Source: Dactylosporangium sp. AC04546 (GTDB lineage Bacteria > Actinomycetota > Actinomycetes > Mycobacteriales > Micromonosporaceae). From it: 48,467 bases of DNA. The DNA lies in NCBI RefSeq assembly GCF_022095675.1, contig NZ_JAHYSG010000092.1, positions 1 to 48,467 on the forward strand, given 5' to 3'. This document shows positions 41,416 through 48,467 of the stretch, piece after piece. The notes below the pieces were generated by a model, which did not search any database, had not been told where the DNA came from, and saw only the letters and a program-made list of their open reading frames with translations. The position numbers and the translations under genes were made by a program. Numbering within the stretch: position 1 is the first letter of the stretch; the number at the start of each line of letters is the position of its first letter.

Positions 41416-42357
41416 GTGGATGGACGCCGCAGTTTCCCGGATCCGGATGCCGAACCCCGCTGGTATCCGGATGATCGGGGATATGACGACCGTGTCCGGG
41501 ACGAATCGCCCCGTGACGAACGAGGATACGGGGACGACCGGGGATACGGCGATGAGCGGGACCGCGGCTACGTGCCGACCCGGTACGCCGAGGAACGCGA
41601 CGGCTATCGGGTGCCCGAGCCGCGCCAGACCGGCCGGGGGTACGAGCCGGCGTATGGCGACAGCCCGAGCGGGCAGTTCCCGGGCCCGTTGAACCGCGAC
41701 CCGTACGGCAACGACTCCGCCGAGATGCCGCTCGAGTCGGTGAGCCGGTCGCGCCGCTCGGAGGCGATCGACCGCAGCACGCTGCAGCGGCCGACCTCCG
41801 GGGCGCCGGCCGCGCCCGAGCCGGTGCCGACGACGGCGCCGCTGCCCGGCCCGCCGATGTCGGGGCCGCCGCAGTCGGCGTCGCCGATGTCGGGGCCGCC
41901 GCTCACGCTGCCGACCGTGCCGCCGCCCGCGCCGGGTGGCCACGGCGGCCACGGCGGGTACGCGGGGCCGCCGCCCGGCGCCGAGGGCACCAACGCCTTC
42001 GCCGCGCCGACGGCGCTGACCGCCACGGTCCCGCCGCCCGGTGCCGAGCCGGGTGGCTCGGTGTACCGCGGCAAGCGGCCGGGGCTGGCCGTCGTGCTGG
42101 TGGTGCTGACCGTGCTGTTCGAGCTGCCGGTGCTGCGGCTGTTCCTGACGGCGGTGACCGCCGACCGGATCGAGGCCGGCGGGACGCTCGCCGGCATCTT
42201 CATGATGGTCGGGATGCCGATGTTCGCCATGGGGCTCTACGGGCTGATCGGCGGCGCGGCGGGCTCGGCGCCAGGGGCGCGGGCGTGGGCGCGGACGCCG
42301 CTGGCGTATCTGCCGGTGGCCCTGCTGCTGTTCGTCGCGGCCGGCCTGGCCGCCTGA
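41416..42357 (+). CDS. Membrane protein with long disordered N-terminal tail
   Basis: The 313-aa protein I do not recognise. Residues about 1-75 are Asp/Arg/Tyr/Gly-rich (RGYDDRVRDESPRDERGYGDDRGYG). Residues about 120-215 are Pro/Gly/Ser/Thr-rich, with GPPMSGPP and PPPGAEG repeats. The C-terminal 100 residues hold about three membrane helices (LAVVLVVLTVLFELPVL; GIFMMVGMPMFAMGLYGLIGG; PLAYLPVALLLFVAAGLAA). The tail resembles that of the first signal peptidase here. The GTG at 41416 lies 8 nt after TACCGT (41402-41407), without a ribosome site. A terminator-like hairpin follows at 42435. Confidence 0.75.
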   Translation: MDGRRSFPDPDAEPRWYPDDRGYDDRVRDESPRDERGYGDDRGYGDERDRGYVPTRYAEERDGYRVPEPRQTGRGYEPAYGDSPSGQFPGPLNRDPYGNDSAEMPLESVSRSRRSEAIDRSTLQRPTSGAPAAPEPVPTTAPLPGPPMSGPPQSASPMSGPPLTLPTVPPPAPGGHGGHGGYAGPPPGAEGTNAFAAPTALTATVPPPGAEPGGSVYRGKRPGLAVVLVVLTVLFELPVLRLFLTAVTADRIEAGGTLAGIFMMVGMPMFAMGLYGLIGGAAGSAPGARAWARTPLAYLPVALLLFVAAGLAA

Positions 42358-42404
42358 CCAGCGCGTGACCGACGCCTGACCGACGCCTGACCCAGCGCCT
42401 GACC
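42351..42404 (+). repeat. Five 9-bp units at an 11-bp period carrying stop codons
   Basis: CGC(C/G)TGACC occurs at 42351, 42362, 42373, 42384 and 42396. The first copy holds the stop of the membrane-protein gene, and the TGA in each further copy covers the other frames. Confidence 0.7.
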
Positions 42405-42434
42405 AACGCCGCAAAACCACCCGAACCGGTCGTG

Positions 42435-42463
42435 GCCGGGGGGATTCGAGCTCTCCCCCCGGC
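42435..42463 (+). terminator. Hairpin between membrane-protein gene and rpsB
   Basis: GCCGGGGGG / CCCCCCGGC is a perfect 9-bp stem with an 11-nt loop, 77 bases after the upstream stop. It ends 6 bases before the predicted rpsB -10, so it may also influence that promoter. Confidence 0.6.
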
Positions 42464-42469
42464 TACGCG

Positions 42470-42475
42470 TACACT
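42470..42475 (+). promoter_or_regulatory. Predicted -10 of the rpsB-tsf operon
   Basis: TACACT lies just after the hairpin at 42435-42463. No convincing -35 was found. The leader to the rpsB ATG would be about 205 nt. Confidence 0.35.
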
Positions 42476-42686
42476 TTCCACCGGCGACCGCGCACGCGCG
42501 GTCGACCTCGCGCGCCCTCCCACAGCCCGCCGCGCTTCTTCGCGCCGGGCGATCAAGGGCGGCGGCCGCCCTGGTCCCGAGATCAGCAGTCAGCATGCAC
42601 TCGGGTGAGAACGGCCGACGACCGGGCGCCAGGACGGCGGTCCGACCGGCCCGCCGTGACAACCAGGATCGAAGGGATCCACCAAC

Positions 42687-43511
42687 ATGGCTGTGACCAT
42701 GCGCCAGCTGCTTGAGAGCGGCGTGCACTTCGGGCACCAGACTCGCCGCTGGAACCCGAAGATGAAGCGCTTCATCTTCACCGAGCGCAACGGCATCTAC
42801 ATCATCGACCTGCGCCAGACCCTCGACTACATCGAGAAGGCCTACGACTACATCCGCAACACCGTCGCCGAGGGTGGCTCGGTGCTGTTCGTGGGCACGA
42901 AGAAGCAGGCGCAGGAGGCCATCGCCGAGCAGGCGACGCGTGTCGGCCAGCCCTACGTGAACCACCGCTGGCTGGGCGGCATGCTCACCAACTTCCAGAC
43001 CGTCTACAAGCGGCTGCAGCGCATGAAGGAGCTGGAGTCGCTCGACCTCACCGGCACCGCGCAGGGCTACACCAAGAAGGAGACCCTGCAGCTGTCCCGC
43101 GAGCAGACCAAGCTGAGCCGCACGCTCGGCGGTCTCCGCGACATGCAGAAGCTCCCGTCGGCGATCTGGGTCATCGACACCAAGAAGGAGCACATCGCGG
43201 TTGACGAGGCCCGCAAGCTGGGCATCCCGGTCATCGCCGTGCTCGACACCAACTGCGACCCGGACGAGGTCGACTTCCCGATCCCCGGTAACGACGACGC
43301 CATCCGCTCCGCCGCGCTGCTGACCCGCGTGGTCGCCGACGCGGTCGCCGACGGCCTCATCGCCCGGTCCGGACGGGCCACCCGCGCCGACCAGAAGCCC
43401 GAGCCGGGCGTTGTGGCCGGTGACGAGCCGCTCGCTGAGTGGGAGCGTGAGCTGCTCGAGGGTGCCAAGCCCGCCGACGCCGCCCCCGCCGAAGACACCA
43501 CCCAGGCGTAA
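42687..43511 (+). CDS. rpsB: 30S ribosomal protein S2
   Basis: The 274-aa protein has the S2 signature [31 protein letters not shown], then [41 protein letters not shown] and the late block [30 protein letters not shown]2 is a late-assembling 30S protein. The ATG at 42687 follows GAAGGGA, which sits in the loop of a small GGATC/GATCC hairpin. It forms an operon with tsf, which starts 22 bases downstream. Confidence 0.98.
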   Translation: MAVTMRQLLESGVHFGHQTRRWNPKMKRFIFTERNGIYIIDLRQTLDYIEKAYDYIRNTVAEGGSVLFVGTKKQAQEAIAEQATRVGQPYVNHRWLGGMLTNFQTVYKRLQRMKELESLDLTGTAQGYTKKETLQLSREQTKLSRTLGGLRDMQKLPSAIWVIDTKKEHIAVDEARKLGIPVIAVLDTNCDPDEVDFPIPGNDDAIRSAALLTRVVADAVADGLIARSGRATRADQKPEPGVVAGDEPLAEWERELLEGAKPADAAPAEDTTQA

Positions 43512-43533
43512 CCCCGAAGAGCGAGAGAGAGTC

Positions 43534-44361
43534 ATGTCCAACTACACCGCCGCGGACGTCAAGCGACTCCGCGAACTCACCGGCTCCGGCATGATGGACT
43601 GTAAGAAGGCGCTCGAAGAGGCCGAGGGCGACTTCGACAAGGCTGTCGAGCTGCTGCGCATCAAGGGTGCCAAGGACGTCGGCAAGCGCGCCGGCCGCAC
43701 GACGGCCAACGGCCTTGTCGCGCACGCCGGCTCGGGTCTGGTCGAGATCAACTGCGAGACCGACTTCGTCGCCAAGAACGAGGCGTTCGTCGAGCTCGGT
43801 CAGAGGCTGGCGGAGCACGTCGACGCGACCAAGCCGGCCGACGTCGACGCCCTGCTCGCCTCGAAGCTCGGCGACAGCACCGTCGCCGACCTGATCCAGG
43901 CCGAGTCGGCCCGGATCGGCGAGAAGATCGTCGTGAACCGCATCGCGGTCCTCGGCGAGCCGGTCGCCATCTACATGCACCGCAAGAGCCCCGACCTCCC
44001 GCCGCAGGTCGGCGTCGCGGTCGAGTTCAACGGCAAGACCGACGAGGCTGCCATCGCCGACGCCCGTGGCGTGGCGATGCAGATCGCCGCGATGCGCCCG
44101 AAGTACCTCACCCGCGAGGAGGTGCCCGCCGACGTCGTCGAGTCGGAGCGCCGCATCGCCGAGGAGACCGCTCGCGAGGAGGGCAAGCCGGCGGCTGCCC
44201 TGCCGAAGATCGTGGAGGGCCGGGTCAACTCGTTCTACAAGGACTTCGTCCTCATCGAGCAGCCCTCGGTCGGCGACAACAAGAAGACCGTCAAGCAGGT
44301 GCTGGCCGAGGCCGGTATCGAGGTGACGCGGTTCGTGCGCTTCGAGGTCGGCCAGGCCTGA
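43534..44361 (+). CDS. tsf: Elongation factor Ts
   Basis: The 275-aa protein has an N-terminal UBA-like domain ([45 protein letters not shown]) and the nucleotide-exchange motif [15 protein letters not shown]. The dimerisation domain ends [33 protein letters not shown]-Ts recycles EF-Tu-GDP. The ATG at 43534 has GAGAGAGA upstream; the frame upstream to 43411 overlaps rpsB and is not coding. A strong hairpin follows. Confidence 0.98.
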   Translation: MSNYTAADVKRLRELTGSGMMDCKKALEEAEGDFDKAVELLRIKGAKDVGKRAGRTTANGLVAHAGSGLVEINCETDFVAKNEAFVELGQRLAEHVDATKPADVDALLASKLGDSTVADLIQAESARIGEKIVVNRIAVLGEPVAIYMHRKSPDLPPQVGVAVEFNGKTDEAAIADARGVAMQIAAMRPKYLTREEVPADVVESERRIAEETAREEGKPAAALPKIVEGRVNSFYKDFVLIEQPSVGDNKKTVKQVLAEAGIEVTRFVRFEVGQA

Positions 44362-44394
44362 TCCGGCGCAGCCGAGAACGGTAGCGATCGCGCA

Positions 44395-44436
44395 GAGGGG
44401 GTCACGGTGTCCACATGTGGAGGCCGCGACCCCCTC
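44395..44436 (+). terminator. Hairpin between tsf and pyrH
   Basis: GAGGGGGTC / GACCCCCTC (9 bp) encloses CGG/CCG and an inner TCCACATGTGGA palindrome. It starts 34 bases after tsf and ends 45 bases before pyrH. It may terminate rpsB-tsf or attenuate pyrH. Confidence 0.7.
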
Positions 44437-44481
44437 GTCGTACATACCAACCAGAGTCCGACCGCTCGAAAGGTGCCATAG

Positions 44482-45273
44482 ATGACGAACACCGCCATGG
44501 AAGCGACACGACAGGCACTGGCGCCCACCCCGATCGGGGCGCGGCGCGTCGTGCTCAAGCTCTCCGGCGAGGTGTTCGGCGGCGGTGCCGTCGGTGTCGA
44601 TCCGAACGTCGTGCGGCACATGGCCCGCCAGATCGCGACGGTCTCCCGCCGCGGCGTGCAGGTCGCCGTGGTCGTCGGCGGCGGCAACTTCTTCCGCGGC
44701 GCCGAGCTCTCCCGCGCCGGCATGGACCGGTCCCGCGCCGACTACATGGGCATGCTGGGCACCGTCATGAACTGCCTGGCGCTGCAGGACTTCCTGGAGA
44801 AGGAAGGCATCGACACGCGCGTGCAGAGTGCGATCAGCATGGCGCAGGTCGCCGAGCCGTACATCCCCCGGCGCGCGATCCGGCACCTGGAGAAGGGCCG
44901 CGTGGTCATCTTCGGCGCGGGCGCCGGCATGCCCTACTTCTCGACCGACACGGTCGCCGCCCAGCGGGCGCTGGAGATCCACGCCCACATGGTGTTGATG
45001 AGCAAGAACGGCGTCGACGGCGTGTACACCGCCGACCCGCGCACCGACCCGACCGCGCGGAAGCTCGACAGCCTGACCTTCGCGGAGGCGCTGCTGCAGG
45101 GCCTGCGGGTCGTCGACCAGACGGCGTTCAGCCTCTGCCAGGAGAACGCGCTGCCGATGCTGGTCTTCGGCGCGGAGGGGGAGGACAACGTCGCTCGCGC
45201 GTTGAGTGGTGAGAGGATCGGCACGCTCATCACCGCCGAGCCCATCCCGGACCGAGGAGGAAAGACCACGTGA
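44482..45273 (+). CDS. pyrH: UMP kinase
   Basis: The 263-aa amino-acid-kinase-fold protein converts UMP to UDP. It has [66 protein letters not shown] and [15 protein letters not shown]. The first 20 residues extend beyond the usual start; the ATG at 44482 has GAAAGG upstream. The stop overlaps the frr GTG (GTGA). Hexameric UMP kinases are feedback-controlled by UTP and GTP. Confidence 0.97.
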   Translation: MTNTAMEATRQALAPTPIGARRVVLKLSGEVFGGGAVGVDPNVVRHMARQIATVSRRGVQVAVVVGGGNFFRGAELSRAGMDRSRADYMGMLGTVMNCLALQDFLEKEGIDTRVQSAISMAQVAEPYIPRRAIRHLEKGRVVIFGAGAGMPYFSTDTVAAQRALEIHAHMVLMSKNGVDGVYTADPRTDPTARKLDSLTFAEALLQGLRVVDQTAFSLCQENALPMLVFGAEGEDNVARALSGERIGTLITAEPIPDRGGKTT

Positions 45274-45827
45274 TCGAAGAGACACTCTTCGAGGCCGAAG
45301 AGAAGATGGAGCGCGCGATCGAGCACGCCAAGGAGGAGTTCGCGGTCATCCGTACCGGCCGCGCCACCCCGGCGATGTTCGGCAAGGTGATGGTCGACTA
45401 CTACGGCACGCCAACCCCGCTGCCGCAGATGTCCTCGATCGGGATCCCCGAGCCGCGCATGGCGATCATCAAGCCGTACGACACCTCGCAGATCGGCGCC
45501 ATGGAGCGCGCCATCCGCGACTCGGACCTGGGTGTGAACCCCAACAACGAGGGCACTCAGATCCGCATCCTGCTGCCGCAGATGACCGAGGAGCGCCGCC
45601 GCGAGATGATCAAGGTGGCCCGGCACAAGGCCGAGGATTCGCGGGTCGCGATCCGCAACGTCCGGCGCAAGGCCAAAGAGGAGCTCGACCGCATCGTCAA
45701 GGACGGCGAGGCGGGTGAGGACGAGGGGCGCCGCGCCGAGAAGGAGCTCGACGACCTGACCCACCGGTTCGTCGTTCAGGTCGACGAGCTGCTCAAGCAC
45801 AAGGAAGCCGAGCTTCTCGAGGTCTGA
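45270..45827 (+). CDS. frr: Ribosome recycling factor
   Basis: The 185-aa protein has normal RRF length and sequence: [46 protein letters not shown], then [22 protein letters not shown] and [33 protein letters not shown]. With EF-G it splits post-termination ribosomes. The GTG at 45270 overlaps the pyrH stop, and the end shares one base with the cdsA ATG (TGATG). Confidence 0.98.
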   Translation: MIEETLFEAEEKMERAIEHAKEEFAVIRTGRATPAMFGKVMVDYYGTPTPLPQMSSIGIPEPRMAIIKPYDTSQIGAMERAIRDSDLGVNPNNEGTQIRILLPQMTEERRREMIKVARHKAEDSRVAIRNVRRKAKEELDRIVKDGEAGEDEGRRAEKELDDLTHRFVVQVDELLKHKEAELLEV

Positions 45828-46810
45828 TGGCCCACCTCGACCGAGCACACCGGCTCCCCGGAGACCCGTCGACCCGGGCGCGGCAGGACGTTGCCGCGCC
45901 CGAGTTGTCTGCGAGCCTTGCACAAGAGGTGGTACCGGCTGCCGTGTCAGCGAACGGAAAGACGCCCGCGCCGGGCGAGCCGAAGCGCAAGAGTCGCGCG
46001 GGCCGGAACCTGCCTGCCGCGATCGGCGTCGGCGCCGGCCTCGGCGCGCTCGTCGTCGTCTCGCTGTTCATGTTCGACAAGTGGCTCTTCCTCGGGCTGG
46101 TCATCGCGGCGGTGCTCGTCGGCAGCTGGGAGATGGTGCGCGCGGTCAGCGTGCAGAAGGCCCGGCCGCCCCTGGTGCCGCTGCTGCTCGGCGGCCCGCT
46201 CATGGTGTGCCTCGCCTGGTTCGGCGGCGCCGCCGAGCTGCCGGTCGGGCTGCTCGCCACACTGCTCGCGATCTTCCTGTGGCGCTTCGGCGCCGGGCCG
46301 GCGCACTATCAGCGCGACGTCACCGCCGGCGCGTTGATCGCCGTATACGTCCCGTTCCTCGGATCCTTCGCCGCGCTCCTGGCCTATCCGGCCGAGGACG
46401 GCAGCGTCCGGGTGCTGGTGACGGTTCTCGCCGTGGTGCTGTCCGACACCGGCGGCTACGTCACCGGCGTGTTCCTCGGCAAGCACCCGATGGCCCCGTC
46501 GGTGAGCCCGGCCAAGTCGTGGGAGGGCTTCGCCGGCTCGATCGTCTGGACCGGCGCCGGCAGCGCGGTCGCCCTGCCGTTGCTGCTCGACGACGCCGTC
46601 TGGTGGCACGGCGCGGTCTTCGGCGTCGCCGTGTCGATCGCCTCCGTCCTCGGCGACCTCGGCGAGTCGCTGATCAAGCGGGATCTCGGCGTGAAGGACA
46701 TGAGCAACCTGCTGCCCGGGCACGGCGGGCTCATGGACCGCCTCGACTCGGTGCTGCTGGCCCTGCCGACCGCGTACGCCGTTCTGGCGTTTCTCGTCCC
46801 TCCCTGGTAG
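45827..46810 (+). CDS. cdsA: Phosphatidate cytidylyltransferase
   Basis: The 327-aa protein has a hydrophilic N-terminal tail of about 60 residues, then about eight membrane helices. The CDP-diglyceride synthetase signature reads [11 protein letters not shown] ... [33 protein letters not shown]. It makes CDP-diacylglycerol from phosphatidate and CTP for phospholipid synthesis. The ATG shares one base with the frr stop. Small alternative hairpins follow at 46813-46834. Confidence 0.96.
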   Translation: MAHLDRAHRLPGDPSTRARQDVAAPELSASLAQEVVPAAVSANGKTPAPGEPKRKSRAGRNLPAAIGVGAGLGALVVVSLFMFDKWLFLGLVIAAVLVGSWEMVRAVSVQKARPPLVPLLLGGPLMVCLAWFGGAAELPVGLLATLLAIFLWRFGAGPAHYQRDVTAGALIAVYVPFLGSFAALLAYPAEDGSVRVLVTVLAVVLSDTGGYVTGVFLGKHPMAPSVSPAKSWEGFAGSIVWTGAGSAVALPLLLDDAVWWHGAVFGVAVSIASVLGDLGESLIKRDLGVKDMSNLLPGHGGLMDRLDSVLLALPTAYAVLAFLVPPW

Positions 46811-46878
46811 CTGAGCGTGACGCTCTCGCGAGCGGCCTTGTAGATCAGGCGCCTCGGCATGGGACACTGGGAAACGCC

Positions 46879-48069
46879 ATGACACAACTTCCCGTACTGA
46901 ACTTCTCCTCCGAAGCGACCGGCACGACCCGTGACGGCCGACGAGCGTCGTTGCCTCCGCGCCACCTGGCCGACCTCGATCTTGCCGGGCGCCGCGCGGC
47001 CGTCGCCGAGCTCGGTGAGCAGGCGTTCCGGGCCGGGCAGGTGTCGGCGCACTACTTCGGCCGCCTCATCCGCGACCCCGCCGAGATGACCGATCTTCCG
47101 GCCCGCAGCCGCGCCGCGATCACCGACGCGCTGATGCCCCAGTTGTTACACCCGGTGAGCGAACTGGCGACCGACAACGGCACCACTCGGAAGACCTTGT
47201 GGCGCCTTCACGACGGCTCTCTCGTTGAGAGCGTCCTGATGGGATATCCAGATCGCGTGACGGTATGCGTGTCGAGTCAGGCGGGGTGCGGGATGGCGTG
47301 CCCGTTCTGCGCGACCGGCCAGGCCGGCCTGACCCGCAACCTGTCGACCGCGGAGATCGTGGACCAGGTCGTGTGGTTCGCCGGCCAGGCCGCCCGCGGC
47401 GCGCTGCCGGGCTGCCCCGACCGCCTGTCGCGGGTCGTGTTCATGGGCATGGGCGAGCCGCTCGCCAACTACAACCGGGTCATCGCTGCCGTCCGCCGCC
47501 TGACCGAGCCTGCGCCGGAGGGGCTGGGGCTGTCGCAGCGGCACATCACGGTGTCCACCGTCGGGCTGGTCCCGGGGATCCGCCGGTTGACGGAGGAGGG
47601 GCTGTCGGTGACGCTTGCGCTGTCGCTGCACGCACCCGATGATGATCTGCGCGACACGCTCGTGCCGGTCAACCAACGTTGGAAGGTCGCCGAAGTGCTG
47701 GATGCCGCGTTTGACTATGCGGCTCGCACCGGTCGGCGCGTGTCCATTGAGTACGCAATGATCCGGGATGTGAACGACCATCCTTGGCGGGCGGATTTGC
47801 TCGGTCGGCTCTTGTCCGGCCGTCTCGCGCATGTCAATCTCATCCCGCTCAATCCGACTCCGGGCAGCAAGTGGGACGCTAGCCCTAAGCCGGTCGAGCG
47901 CGAGTTCGTCCGACGCCTCCGGGCTGCCGGTGTCGCGACTACCGTTCGTGACACCCGGGGTCGGGAGATTGACGGAGCCTGCGGGCAGCTTGCCGCCTCA
48001 TCAGGTGGCAAGGTGGGAGAGCGCGAAGACGGCTTGCTAGCACGGCGAGCGAACGAGGAGACACAGTGA
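46879..48069 (+). CDS. rlmN: Dual-specificity 23S rRNA/tRNA adenine-C2 methyltransferase RlmN
   Basis: The 396-aa radical-SAM enzyme has the cluster motif C137GMAC141PFC144, with Cys130 seven residues before it, as in E. coli Cys118. A C-terminal Cys is in [11 protein letters not shown] (equivalent of Cys355, which carries the methyl group). Other blocks are [30 protein letters not shown] and SLHAPDD. It makes m2A2503 in 23S rRNA and m2A37 in tRNA. The ATG at 46879 has no clear ribosome site. The stop overlaps the next GTG (GTGA). Confidence 0.96.
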   Translation: MTQLPVLNFSSEATGTTRDGRRASLPPRHLADLDLAGRRAAVAELGEQAFRAGQVSAHYFGRLIRDPAEMTDLPARSRAAITDALMPQLLHPVSELATDNGTTRKTLWRLHDGSLVESVLMGYPDRVTVCVSSQAGCGMACPFCATGQAGLTRNLSTAEIVDQVVWFAGQAARGALPGCPDRLSRVVFMGMGEPLANYNRVIAAVRRLTEPAPEGLGLSQRHITVSTVGLVPGIRRLTEEGLSVTLALSLHAPDDDLRDTLVPVNQRWKVAEVLDAAFDYAARTGRRVSIEYAMIRDVNDHPWRADLLGRLLSGRLAHVNLIPLNPTPGSKWDASPKPVEREFVRRLRAAGVATTVRDTRGREIDGACGQLAASSGGKVGEREDGLLARRANEETQ

Positions 48070-48467
48070 GTCAGGGTCAGCGGTTCCGGCGCCGTGCGAT
48101 GCGTCGGGGATACAAGGTCGACGAGGTCGACTCGTTCCTCGACCGGGTGGAAGCAACGCTCTCCGGTGACCCTATGGGCGCGCCGGTGAGCGCTCAGGAG
48201 GTCCACGACGTGGTCTTCCGTGTGCGCTTCGGTGGTTATGACGAGTGGCAGGTCGACCTGCACCTCGACCGCGTCGAGCGCCAGCTGGCCGAGTTGGAGG
48301 AGCGGGGCGGCGGCTTCGGCCGCGCCCTCGACTCGCGCAACGAGATGCGCATGGGCCCCGGGCCCATGCCGGAGCGGATGCCCGAGCGCATGGGTCCGCC
48401 GCCGGTCGACCGCATGGGCCCGCCCCCGATGGGCCCGCCCGACCGGATGGGCCCGCCGCCCATGGAC
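48066..48467 (+). CDS. DivIVA-domain protein, C-terminus cut by window edge
   Basis: The 134 visible codons begin [80 protein letters not shown]. This shows two copies of the DivIVA-domain helix/turn motif ([30 protein letters not shown]). A Met/Gly/Pro-rich stretch (RMGPPP repeats) follows and runs off the edge. DivIVA-domain proteins organise poles and septa in actinobacteria. This one lacks the long coiled coil in the visible part, so it is a DivIVA-like accessory rather than Wag31. The GTG overlaps the rlmN stop. Confidence 0.85.
   Translation, partial: MSQGQRFRRRAMRRGYKVDEVDSFLDRVEATLSGDPMGAPVSAQEVHDVVFRVRFGGYDEWQVDLHLDRVERQLAELEERGGGFGRALDSRNEMRMGPGPMPERMPERMGPPPVDRMGPPPMGPPDRMGPPPMD

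Larger units (their letters stand above)
42358..42686. other. Intergenic region upstream of rpsB
   Basis: The 329-base gap holds the 11-bp tandem repeat, a terminator-like hairpin (42435-42463), a predicted -10 (42470-42475) and a leader of about 200 nt. The leader contains AGGGCGG / CCGCCCT (42556-42572) and GGATC / GATCC (42666-42680), the latter with the ribosome site GAAGG in its loop. I see no gene. Confidence 0.5.

Overview
This 48.5-kb window is very GC-rich chromosomal DNA from an actinobacterium, most likely of the Micromonosporaceae (Micromonospora or Actinoplanes type; family-level inference from gene order and protein style, not proven). The backbone is the conserved actinobacterial run smc ... 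ftsY - amtB - PII - glnD - ffh ... rpsP - khpA - rimM - trmD - rplS - lepB - lepB ... rnhB - DUF2469 ... yraN - Mg-chelatase-like - dprA ... rpsB - tsf - pyrH - frr - cdsA - rlmN - DivIVA-like. GTG starts are frequent and many neighbouring genes overlap by 4 bases (ATGA/GTGA). I saw no tRNA, rRNA, CRISPR array, prophage or transposase.

Layout. 1-1376 (minus): a spherulin-4-like protein cut by the window edge, and a membrane-anchored CAP-domain protein. 1690-6319: a small coiled-coil protein, SMC and a HAD hydrolase. 6316-15732: an accessory block between smc and ftsY. It holds a glutathione peroxidase, a five-gene sugar-type operon (aldehyde dehydrogenase, RbsA/RbsC/RbsB-like ABC importer, secreted F5/8C-domain protein) ended by a strong hairpin, a degenerate Nudix protein and a PhoD-like phosphatase. 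15841-22093: ftsY, an APH-type kinase, and the nitrogen genes amtB, PII and glnD behind probable GlnR boxes. 22094-23039: a non-coding region with an array of paired palindromes and a very long hairpin. 23040-26973: ffh, an amidohydrolase and two tandem DUF402 genes. 27148-29584: the rpsP-rplS ribosome/tRNA-maturation operon with a clear terminator. 29718-33248: two signal peptidases, a Nudix hydrolase, RNase HII and DUF2469. 33329-37046: an M23 peptidase, a class V aminotransferase, XerC, an ACT protein and a MarR-GNAT fusion. 37095-42357: YraN, the ComM-like ATPase, DprA, an aminotransferase and a disordered-tail membrane protein. 42687-48467: the translation and phospholipid operon, then RlmN and a DivIVA-domain protein cut by the right edge.

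Notable signals are mostly regulatory or structural: the palindrome-pair array and adjoining 25-bp-stem hairpin (22214-22920); two TTGAC-N3-GTCAA operators exactly 21 bp apart on a predicted leaderless MarR-GNAT promoter; two pairs of DnaA-box-like 9-mers, both with 18-bp spacing; eight genes whose predicted -10 hexamer ends exactly 7 nt before the start codon; and an 11-bp tandem repeat carrying stop codons upstream of rpsB. All come from direct reading without database searches.
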